Shown piece after piece: positions 44,801 through 52,400 of a stretch of DNA of 64,000 bases; position 1 is the stretch's first letter; each line of letters starts with the position of its first letter. This DNA is from Kiritimatiellia bacterium. Its GTDB lineage: Bacteria; Verrucomicrobiota; Kiritimatiellia; RFP12; UBA1067. Below the pieces are notes generated by a model, which worked only from the letters and a program-made list of their open reading frames with translations, was not told the origin of the DNA and did no database searches. A program made the translations under genes and the position numbers. The stretch spans positions 1-64,000 of the forward strand of contig JAFRBA010000174.1 of assembly GCA_017405115.1 (NCBI GenBank). Reading direction: 5' to 3'.

Positions 44801-45818
44801 CGGACATGGCGCACATGCGCGGGCCCTTCTGCGACAGCGCGAGGTTCCAGACCCTCCTGAAGTTCTCGGCCATCTCGTCGCGCGTGCACGGGAACTTGCA
44901 CAGGGAGGCGAGGTTCCTTATGCGGACGTCGCGGACCCTGTTGAGCTTGCGAAGCACGCCGCCGTCCCACTCGCCGAACAGGCTGCCGAGGTACGTCTCG
45001 GGGAACTCCTCGACGAGCTTTTGGTAGCCGGACAGGTCTACGTCCTTCGCGTCAAGCCCGTAGATGCCGCGGTCCACGGCATAGACGTAGAACGGAACCT
45101 CCTTCAGGCGGGCGCGCAGCTCCGGCGAAACGTTCTTGAGCCCGCCTACGTGGTGCCGGTAGCGGAGGCCGGAGAGCGAAACCTCAAGCTCCTTCCTTGG
45201 CTCCGCAAGGCGCAGCGCAAACCCGCCGCCGCCCAGCGGCTCAGTCTCCGCGCCAGGGCAGGAGACCTCGGCCGCGCGGCTCGCAGGCGAGAGCCCCGTT
45301 TGGATGCGGAGCTCGGCCACGGGCCTCTCCGCGACGACCGACACGCGGCCGGTGGCGGGCTTGTACTTCTCGCGGATGTCGTAGACGGGTGAGGAGACGA
45401 CGTTGCGCTCCACGACGGCGCCGCGGTCGCCGCTCGTCAGCTCAAACTTGCAGGGAACCTTTGCCCCGGTCGCATCCCTCGCCTCGACCGACCGGACGGC
45501 CAGCAGCCTGTCGACGCCTTCCGCCGTCTCGGAAATGCCGATATTCATGTACCCGGCCTCGCGGACAAACGGCTCGTCGGCGAGCGGAGACCCCTTGAGT
45601 GCCTCGGCGTAGCCCTCGCCCAGGAGAAATCGGTAGTCCTGCCCCTTGCAGGCGTGGCTCGGCCAGACGACTTCAACGGCGCGATACGGATCGGCGACCA
45701 ATTGCGCCCCGCCGGCATCTTCGCCCCAGACCGGCGGAACCGGCGACAATGCCAGCGCTCCGCCAACCGCGAGCGCCGACAGGACCGCCTTTCTCTGCAA
45801 CTTGCGCATGGCGGCCAT
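41880..45818 (-). CDS. Secreted multidomain glycan-active protein, 1,312 residues, paralogue of the downstream gene
   Basis: Signal peptide (VLSALAVGGALALSPVPPVW), then the same shared region as the 977-residue protein: RARLKEVPFYVYAV, EFPETYLGSLFGEWDG, SQKGPRMCAMS, LVSYFMGCNYQSFECM and YAPILLLEDRA. A GATase-like domain follows (VLKNYVANGGTLVLTTAHLA). The C-terminal third adds a LamG-like domain and a second barrel (NLTTVFLDDYFQRHM, MPLMLGLYMWSFGE), absent from the paralogue. It also has an extra N-terminal beta domain. The product is probably a two-headed secreted glycosidase (inference). Start at 45818; the ATG at 45809 with AAGGGG nine bases upstream is the alternative. It begins 5 bp after the SGNH gene. 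Confidence 0.72.
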   Translation of the reverse strand: MAAMRKLQRKAVLSALAVGGALALSPVPPVWGEDAGGAQLVADPYRAVEVVWPSHACKGQDYRFLLGEGYAEALKGSPLADEPFVREAGYMNIGISETAEGVDRLLAVRSVEARDATGAKVPCKFELTSGDRGAVVERNVVSSPVYDIREKYKPATGRVSVVAERPVAELRIQTGLSPASRAAEVSCPGAETEPLGGGGFALRLAEPRKELEVSLSGLRYRHHVGGLKNVSPELRARLKEVPFYVYAVDRGIYGLDAKDVDLSGYQKLVEEFPETYLGSLFGEWDGGVLRKLNRVRDVRIRNLASLCKFPCTRDEMAENFRRVWNLALSQKGPRMCAMSVSALGPTYSCAWGSTFNFVELTSEHRECPFRAILMHMRGATRQFGVPMGVYTAYYRGPYTASYNPDVSASSGSRFGEDFGREPSLSLREHLVSYFMGCNYQSFECMPGAHIKRMPDGSIRLTGNGRAMKAVYDWYKSPSGDRGQSYAPILLLEDRAAGCSRLMGTKRVSDKENVGAFFGAFPPNASDHLCEYAVEALSPYVSPAKKPADFSTNLRNSTLADVFDFYTANPLAPGSELSLEQVSRYSVVMPVSDIRWTEGLAVVLKNYVANGGTLVLTTAHLAPYADDAEFAGALPTGERTADDGLVIDRLDVRGGATVVERTSTGLPLVVRNAFGHGCVLLVASPLFERESDRDTVPPQFISLLERLQAETLPVRVRGACEAMYNVCGDGSWRVVLVNNAGVEKKPDETKETVHPEFASEIALSLPEGAVAEEVRLGAKVSAGGSAGEARVTVPPGEVCVVKVTGMPKLGARKLPAAAPVSLRSRYTPPPATARHPDDDYKYRYDLEAAKRPDPPRVIGRWLKKDGFKDSSGQGNDPSDCGNHLEFAVKAPYSTYSGTFDAVATPSAGSLRRTGKHTEMAGVLRVNDVFVAIRDGYWHFYRESYKRGFVARVRGPKAEMRPTRIRLTFDRGFWRCFVDGVELLQAEGPVKADYEQFANTYHNQIDILFGKAVSWRPNTVFGGELESLEVRSGVDGGDALADRLWMWGHEPETWHRYAKKFAELGMNASNHCGQVEACRLMGIGRDCIIRWQSLPELPLDDARVKEFSKLDELAWSITDSDKKRTFLEKVDIAVGMKRRLPNLTTVFLDDYFQRHMRPMEELKTARERVHAAGLKMAAVMYADVEGYRESDLPSAKLCDVIALWFWKPSSLDNMEEMVLKAKSFLGPDMPLMLGLYMWSFGEVFGPVPADKMKHQLAVAEKLLRNGTVEGLIFHPTTSADMDVPSVNLSKEWIRRLREGDSSAHPGPAKGATAR

Positions 45819-45823
45819 CCCCT

Positions 45824-47110
45824 TCAGTACTCCGCCCAATGGCCGAGCACAAACGCCGTCACGGCGTCCGCCACCTGCCAGCCGCCCTCGTCGTCTAGAT
45901 GCAGCGCGTTGACGTCGCGCCACACTTTCCGGGAAGACCTCGCGTTCGCGCGAACCTCCCTGCGGAAAAACGCGTTCTCCGCGTCTATTGCCTGGCTGAG
46001 GGGCAGCACGTAGAGCCGCGAATCCCCGGACTCGGCGACAAGCTGGATCAACCTGCGAGTGATGTAGAACGAGTTGTGCCGGAACTGCACCGACGACTGC
46101 TGGCAGCCGTAGTTTTCAGCATAGCCGTCCTGACTGCACCCGACATTGGTCGTGGCAAGGCCGATGACGGCATTAGGACAGCTCCTGCGGAGAAACGCCA
46201 CCAGCTTCTTCGCTGTCGGTATCTGGGTTCCGTCGACAACTCTCTGGAGGGACTTTTCGTCGCGGGGGGCGAACGTGCCGTTGACGCCTAGCGTGATGAC
46301 GATCACCTCGGGCGCCTTCCCCCCGTTCACCTTGTCGAACCACATCTGCGCGTCCAGCACCTTCTTGCCGTTCTCGATCCGGACGAACGGACTCCTCAGG
46401 CGATGCTTCTGGCGGTCGTAGTCGGCCGAGACCTTGACACCCAGGCTTTCCAGCTGCTGGCGCTCCGCCTCGCTCTGGATCTTCTCGAATTCCGTCTCGG
46501 TTATCTGGTAGCGAGTGAGAAAGCAGTCGAAAGTCCAGCCGCCGTAGCCGTCATGGCGCGGTATGTCCTCGCTCGGAATGCCGTCAGACGAAGGCATCTC
46601 GCCGCCGGCCGCCCTCTTGCGGCCGTCGCGCGTGCCCACTGCGCGGAAGCCGGCGAAGCCCATCTTGCGCATGTCCTCGAAGACCTTCCGAGGGTAGCCG
46701 CAGTTCACTATCGACGAGGAAATGACCGACATCGCGACTCGCTTCGACTTGTCCGCATTCGCGGCAACCGTAACAGTCGTCGTCGCGGCGGCGACAAGGC
46801 CCGTGTCGTTCACGGCCCGCAGGACCAGCCGGTGCGACGTGCCTGCGTCCTCCTTCTTCGGCGTCCAGCACCAGCGCTTCTGCTCGTGCCGCCCCTTGTC
46901 GCACAATGCCTCGTAGGCGTAGGTCCATGGCGTCGCGGAATCAAAGACATTCGCAAAGTAGACATTGCACTCGTGTCCGACCGCCGCATAGATTCTGTCC
47001 GGCAGGACAAACGACGGCCCGGCACCAAAGACGAGCGACGACGCCAAGGCTGCGAACACGAACATAAGGCCAGCATACGGCCTTCCACTGAGTGATTTTC
47101 CTGTAGCCAT
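45824..47110 (-). CDS. Secreted SGNH/GDSL-type hydrolase (carbohydrate esterase-like) with altered GDS motif
   Basis: 428 residues with a signal peptide (YAGLMFVFAALASSLVFGA). An N-terminal Ig-like domain precedes an SGNH hydrolase domain. Block I reads SVISSSIVNCGYPRKVF, where the family normally has IGDS-T-N-G; the Ser nucleophile position is kept but Gly-Asp is Ser-Ser. Block III is VIVITLGVNGTF, and block V is ALHLDDEGGWQVADA with its His. GYGGWTFDCFL matches the GRGGW-type motif of carbohydrate esterases. It probably removes acyl groups from the polysaccharide attacked by unit C. It is the first gene of the unit; AGAAAGGGAAAG precedes the ATG. Confidence 0.82.
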   Translation of the reverse strand: MATGKSLSGRPYAGLMFVFAALASSLVFGAGPSFVLPDRIYAAVGHECNVYFANVFDSATPWTYAYEALCDKGRHEQKRWCWTPKKEDAGTSHRLVLRAVNDTGLVAAATTTVTVAANADKSKRVAMSVISSSIVNCGYPRKVFEDMRKMGFAGFRAVGTRDGRKRAAGGEMPSSDGIPSEDIPRHDGYGGWTFDCFLTRYQITETEFEKIQSEAERQQLESLGVKVSADYDRQKHRLRSPFVRIENGKKVLDAQMWFDKVNGGKAPEVIVITLGVNGTFAPRDEKSLQRVVDGTQIPTAKKLVAFLRRSCPNAVIGLATTNVGCSQDGYAENYGCQQSSVQFRHNSFYITRRLIQLVAESGDSRLYVLPLSQAIDAENAFFRREVRANARSSRKVWRDVNALHLDDEGGWQVADAVTAFVLGHWAEY

Positions 47111-47181
47111 TGACTTTCCCTTTCTGTTCGCCCACCCCTTCAGTTCTTACCCTTACCATGCTTTACCGGACAACAATGTGA

Positions 47182-47245
47182 ATTATAGCAAACCATCGCT
47201 TCATAGTGTTTAGTATTTGCGATATCATTTTATTTAGGTTTTACG
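47182..47245 (-). promoter_or_regulatory. Tandem-half-site operator and promoter, unit C
   Basis: Minus strand: distal half-site CGTAAAACCTAAAT (47245-47232), proximal half-site CGCAAATACTAAAC (47221-47208), 24 bp apart. A 20-bp gap follows, then TATAAT (47187-47182) in TTTGCTATAATTCAC. The distal half-site ends about 24 bp before the -10 of the divergent regulator gene, so the regulator may control itself as well. Confidence 0.75.
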
Positions 47246-47268
47246 CACATACCGTCAAGGAGATATGG

Positions 47269-47280
47269 TATAATGCGCAC
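47269..47280 (+). promoter_or_regulatory. Extended -10 promoter giving a leaderless regulator mRNA
   Basis: ATGGTATAAT places TATAAT at 47269-47274, six bases before the ATG at 47281. No ribosome binding site fits before that ATG, so the transcript probably starts at the start codon. Confidence 0.6.
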
Positions 47281-48438
47281 ATGGCAGAGTTCAGATTTCA
47301 CGACAGGTTTGTCCTCGTATTCCTCCACTCCATGAACGAGGCCAAGCTCGCCGGCGTCTATGACTTCGCTACGAAGCACGGATGGCACGTACAGACCTTC
47401 GTTGGAGACAGGCGCGCGGCCGAGTACGTGCAGTTGGTCCGGGACTGGAGGCCGGTCGGCTGCATCGTCGACGGGCAGCTCCGCCGCGGATCCGTCTTCC
47501 CCCCTCGGATAAAGGGCGTCCACGCCGTGCAGCTTGGCAACTCCTTCCCGACGCCTCCCCTCCGGCATGCGGTGACGCTCGACAACCGCGCCATCGCGCG
47601 CGCGGCGGCCGACATACTCGCCCAAAAGCGCCCTGACGCGTTCGGATTCGTCCCCGCCTCCGGGAACCCCGTCTGGAGCGCCGCGAGGGGCCGCTTCCTG
47701 GCGGACGCGCTCCGCAGGGGCAGGCACAAATTCTTCGTCGCCAAGATGCCATCCGGAGGCGGAGAGCTTGAGGCCTGCGCGAGATTCCTGGAAGAGATCC
47801 CCAAGCCCGCCGGCGTCATGCTTGCCTGCGATGGCGTTGCGCCATCGGTGTTCAAGGCCGCCAGGGATCTTGGCCTGCGGATACCCGAAGACCTCAGCAT
47901 CGTAAGCGTGGACAACGACCAGCAGGTCTGCTGCAACCTTTCCCCAACACTCACGAGTATCGAGCCGGATTTCGCGTCCGGCGGCTATCTGGCCGGGGAA
48001 ATGCTCATGAAGGTCGTTTCAGACGCCGCGTCGGGCGGATGCCGCAGTGTCTACGGCATCGCCACGGTCGCGTTCCGGCAGTCCACGCTTGCGGCATACA
48101 GCGACCGCAGGGTCGAGAACACCGTCGGATGGATCGCCAAGCACGCCACGTCGGGGGCAGACGCAATGGACGTAGTCCGCGTCATGGGCTGCAGCCGCCG
48201 GCACGCCGAACATGTTTTCCGCAGGATGACCGGCAAGAGCATAGGCGAGGCCATCGCGGACGCGCGGTTCGATGCCGTGCTCGGGCATCTGCGCGGCGGC
48301 CGGCGCAGGCTGGAGTTCATCGCCTCCAGCTGCGGATTCTCCTCGGCCGCATACCTCGCCGCGTCGTTCAAGCGGCGCTACGGCATGTCGACGCGACAGT
48401 GGTGCAGAGCTAACTGCAGTGATAAACCAGGTGCATGA
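47281..48438 (+). CDS. XylR-like transcription regulator: periplasmic-binding-protein sensor fused to AraC helix-turn-helix
   Basis: A 385-residue cytoplasmic DNA-binding protein. Residues 8-280 form a LacI/PBP-type sugar-sensing domain; the hallmark IPEDLSIVSVDNDQQVCCNL is near 205 and TSIEPDFASGGYLAGEM follows. Residues 285-380 are an AraC-type double helix-turn-helix (MDVVRVMGCSRRHAEHVFRR, then LEFIASSCGFSSAAYLAASF). This is the domain order of E. coli XylR. The ligand is probably a mono- or disaccharide from the substrate of units A-C. Proteins of this kind bind direct repeats; the tandem 24-bp operators before units A, B and C are the obvious targets. The start at 47281 is set by the leaderless promoter and by homologous starts. 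Confidence 0.92.
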   Translation: MAEFRFHDRFVLVFLHSMNEAKLAGVYDFATKHGWHVQTFVGDRRAAEYVQLVRDWRPVGCIVDGQLRRGSVFPPRIKGVHAVQLGNSFPTPPLRHAVTLDNRAIARAAADILAQKRPDAFGFVPASGNPVWSAARGRFLADALRRGRHKFFVAKMPSGGGELEACARFLEEIPKPAGVMLACDGVAPSVFKAARDLGLRIPEDLSIVSVDNDQQVCCNLSPTLTSIEPDFASGGYLAGEMLMKVVSDAASGGCRSVYGIATVAFRQSTLAAYSDRRVENTVGWIAKHATSGADAMDVVRVMGCSRRHAEHVFRRMTGKSIGEAIADARFDAVLGHLRGGRRRLEFIASSCGFSSAAYLAASFKRRYGMSTRQWCRANCSDKPGA

Positions 48439-48526
48439 TGAGCCTGCCGCGCGTCCGCGCAGCCCTTCATCCCCGCCTCTTTCGCCCCGCCCGAAACCAG
48501 GCGCGAGATATTGCTCGTGCAAGCGT

Positions 48527-49438
48527 CTACAGTCCAAAGCTGTCCGAAAAAGCCGAGTCCCACGGCTCGACATGCACGACCACGTCGTCTACATCCAGCC
48601 CCGCGTTGACGACAGCCTCCTTTACGGCATGCCCGATGGCATGGCCCTCGGCGACGGAAAGCGACCCGTCGACCTGAATGTGGATGTCGGCCTGGAACGA
48701 CGAGCCGTAACGCCTTGCTCGCGGCTTGTGCACGCCCTTCACGCCAACGACGCCAAGGGCGACCGCGGCCACGGCGTCCGCCTTCGACCCGATCTGCGCA
48801 TCCGTCAGCTCCTGGAGCGCAGGGCTTGCAAGCTTCCACGCGACATGCAGGACGAATGCGCTTACTATCAGCGCACCCGCGGCGTCCACCCACCACAGCG
48901 AAGGGCACACCCACACGACCGCCACGGCCACCGCGACGGGAATGGAACTCAGCGCGTCGGACCGGTGGTGCCAAGCGTTCGCCTCAAGCGCAGTAGACCT
49001 GACGCGCCGCGCCACGGCGCGAGTCACAATGAACACGATCTCCTTCAGGACGATGCTCCCAAGCGCGACCGCAAGCGCCATGGCGCCTGGCGTCGCGTCG
49101 GACTTGCCGCGCACCAGCGACATGACGGCGTTGCGCGCAAGCTCCCATGCGGCGAACACGAGCGCGGCGGATATGACGAGCGTGACAAGCGCCTCGATCT
49201 TGCCGTGTCCGTACGGATGGTCGTCGTCGGCGGGCGCGACCCAGTACCTGACGCTGAACACAACCACGAGGTCGGTCACAAGATCGGACGCTGAATGGAC
49301 TGCGTCCGCGACAAGCGCCTGCGAAGAGGACATTACGCCCGCCACGGCCTTCGCAGCGGCGATGGCGACATTCACCAGTATCCCGGCGAACGTGACCCGC
49401 CGCACCACCTGAACCTGTCTCTCGGCCTGCATTTCCAC
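48527..49438 (-). CDS. Cation diffusion facilitator (CDF) family efflux transporter
   Basis: A 303-residue inner-membrane protein with about six hydrophobic segments and a C-terminal cytoplasmic domain. The CDF metal site is seen as ALVADAVHSASDLVTD near residue 45 (His-Asp) and NAWHHRSDALSS near 155 (His-Asp). The cytoplasmic domain has the family's ADIHIQVDGSLSVAEGHAIG. The metal (Zn, Fe, Mn or Cd) cannot be told from sequence. It starts with GTG at 49438, with an ATG six bases later (49432) as alternative. It lies 6 bp after the stop of the 4,583-residue gene, so it may be co-transcribed with it. Confidence 0.93.
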   Translation of the reverse strand: MEMQAERQVQVVRRVTFAGILVNVAIAAAKAVAGVMSSSQALVADAVHSASDLVTDLVVVFSVRYWVAPADDDHPYGHGKIEALVTLVISAALVFAAWELARNAVMSLVRGKSDATPGAMALAVALGSIVLKEIVFIVTRAVARRVRSTALEANAWHHRSDALSSIPVAVAVAVVWVCPSLWWVDAAGALIVSAFVLHVAWKLASPALQELTDAQIGSKADAVAAVALGVVGVKGVHKPRARRYGSSFQADIHIQVDGSLSVAEGHAIGHAVKEAVVNAGLDVDDVVVHVEPWDSAFSDSFGL

Positions 49439-49444
49439 GCAGCG

Positions 49445-52400
49445 CTACTTAGCAAACGCCGCCGAGACCTTTGGTACGGGATTCAGGACGACCGGAACCT
49501 TCACGGTGAAGACCACGGTCTTGTAGTACTTGGTCTTCGCGTCCAGGATGTCCGCGTACAGCGTGTAGGTCGTCATCCCGTCCAGCGCCGACACCTCCGA
49601 GACGATCAACGGCGCTGAAAGAGCCGCCAGCTTCTTGCCGTTGACCGTGCCGGACGCCGTAACCTTGTCGCCGTCGGCCAGCATCACCTTCAGCTTGTCG
49701 CCGCTCTTCTTCAGGCCCGAGTTCTTCGTCTTCTTCGTGAACGTGAAGCTCTTGCCGACGAGCTTGGCGAGCGCCTTGCCCTTCTTCACGAGGTTCGCCT
49801 TCTTCTGACCCGTGAAGGTGCCCTTCTTGTTCGCCGCCTCGACGAGCCACCCGCCCACGTTCTCCGTTTCGCGGATCGTCACGGTGCCAGGCTTGAACGT
49901 TGCCTTGCCGATCTTCACCTTCGGCGTGAATGTCGCCTTTGACGCCGTGCAGGAGGAGAGCGTCGACTTGAACGAATACGCCTTGCCCTTGTACGTCACC
50001 TTGCCGGACACCTTGCCGGTCGTGCCGACTGTGAACTGGAGATACGCCATCGGGTCGCCCTTCTTGCCAGGCTTCGCCGTGCCGTAGAACGTGCCCTTCG
50101 CCCACGACGGGGCGCTGACCGTGATCTTCACATTTTGCGTTATTTTGTTGCCCGCAGCGCTCGTTATCGTCACTTTCGCGGTGTAGGCTCCGGGGACTGT
50201 CCCCACTCCGGAGATCTCGCCTGTCGCTTTGTTGATGGAAAGGCCCTTCGGAAGCCCAGTCGCCGAGAACGTCGGCAGGGACAGAGACGATGCGCCGATC
50301 TTCAGCGAGAACTTGGAGCCAGCCGTCGCCTTGGCGGGAGTGGTCGCGAGCTTCTTCGTCGCGGACGTAAACTTCAGGGCCGCCTTGTCGTCGCCCTTCG
50401 AGACGAACTTCGCGTAGACCGTCGTGTCCTTCGCGGGCATCGCGATCTTCACCGCCGGGCTGCGGTTGTCGTAGCCCTTCGGGTTCAACGGCTTCGTGCA
50501 CGCCTTGTCGGTGAACCACCCCGCGAACGCGTATCCGCTCTTCGCCGCCACCTTCAGGGTCGCCGTCGCACCGATCTTGTACGTCCCTCCGCCGCTCACA
50601 GTCCCGCGAGTAGTGCTGTTTTGGGTGAGGGTGAGCTTGTAATTGACGGCAGTCCAGAACGGATAGAGCGTCAGATCGGCGTTCGCCGTGTAGGACGCGC
50701 CGAGGTCGTACGCCTTCGCGCCGCCATCGCTCGTCGCCCAGCCCGTCTGCACGTAGCCGTCGCGCGTGAAGACCGCGCCGGCCAGCTCAAGCGCGACGTC
50801 CCCGGTCTTCGTGGCCGCCTGCTCCGAGCCGGTGCCGTTCGCACCTGGCTTGTATGTGACGGCGTACGTCGTCAGCTCGGACGGCTGCACAAGTGCTTCG
50901 AACTCGTATGCAAATGCCTTGTTCACCGAGGCGTAGCGCACGTCCAACGACCCGTCCGCATAGCCGGTGACGAGGTCGTCGAGTCCGTCGCTGTCGACGT
51001 CGATCGCAACGGGGCGCGACCGCTCGTATAGGTTAGTGTTCGCCGCGTCCGCCAGGGAAAGCGTCCGCACCTCATCCCAGCTGCCAGCGCCGTCGCCGAC
51101 ATAGAGCGCGAGTCCGCCCTTGCCGCGGCCCGCGACCATTACAGGGCGTCCCTCGTACGTCCAATCCGCGCTGAACGCGGCGGCGCTGCGGGCGGGGGAC
51201 GCGGAATCCACGACCAGGTCTTCGCCGGACAGGTTCTTGAGAGAGGTGCCGTCGAGGCGCAGAAGCCTGCCGTCGTCGCCGCCGACGACGAGCGCGCCGT
51301 CCCAGACGGAGAGGACCGCACGCGCACGGCCGACGTTCACACCGTCAAGGAGTGCGCCGTTCTTGTATATCCTGCCGTCGTAGGTTCCGTGGTAGACGTC
51401 GTCGCCGACCTTTGCGACGGACACGCCGAGGCAGAAGGACGCCGCCACGCCATCGACGACGCGCTCGCCCTTCTCGCCCTCGAAGTCGTAGAAATACGCC
51501 TCCCCGACGCCGTTCTTCTTGACGCCGACCACGAGCCGCCCTCCGATGTTCGCCGGCGCGGCGTAATCCCCGTCGGCGGCGAACAGCGCCTCGGGCTGCG
51601 AGAAGCGGACGAACGAATCGATCTCGGAGTTGCCCCTCAGCGGGTTCCCAGCGAGGTCGGTCACCAGCCCCGCGTCGACGAGGAAGCGCAACCGGGACGC
51701 GGGAAGCGCACTTTCGCCGCGCGTCCACACGATGGCGTTCTCGTCGGAACTCCACCTGAACTGCGAGGAGACGACGTCTACCTCGCCAGTCACGGCGCCA
51801 GAGCCGTCCAGCACCTGCACCCGGATCGCGCGATCCAGCCATCCGCTCGCCTTGAGCGAGCCGAAGTTGACGGGCTCAGAGAAGACGAACTTCACCTGCG
51901 CCGCGCCGTTAGACGCGACGGACGTCTCGCCGCCCGGGCCGTACATCTCCGCGCCGTCGAAGAGAATGCTCAGGAGCTCCGGCGGAGTCGTGTCCGGCGG
52001 GTAGCTCCAGCACACGCTGTCGGACTCCTCGTCCGCCTCGCCGCGAAGTCCGGACGACAGCTTCTCGACGCGGGATACGTCGAACGTGAGCGTATACACG
52101 CCCCCGGACGAGGTCAGCTCGTCGACTCCGGAAACAGTCCATACGACGTTCGATGCGTCGGGAGCTACCGTCAGCGCGCCGGCCGGGATGTCGACGACGC
52201 CGCGCGCGCCGCGCCTTATCGAGAAGCACTCCGCCGTGACGTTCGTCACCGGCTCGGAGAAGACGAGTGCGACATCGTCGGTGAGCTTGCCGTCGCCATC
52301 TTCGGGGAACCCGACGAACTCGAAGGAAAGCGGGATCGCGTCCACAAAGAACTCCTTCTCGCTGTCGGACGACTTGCCGCTCGTGTTGGCGCAGCGGACG

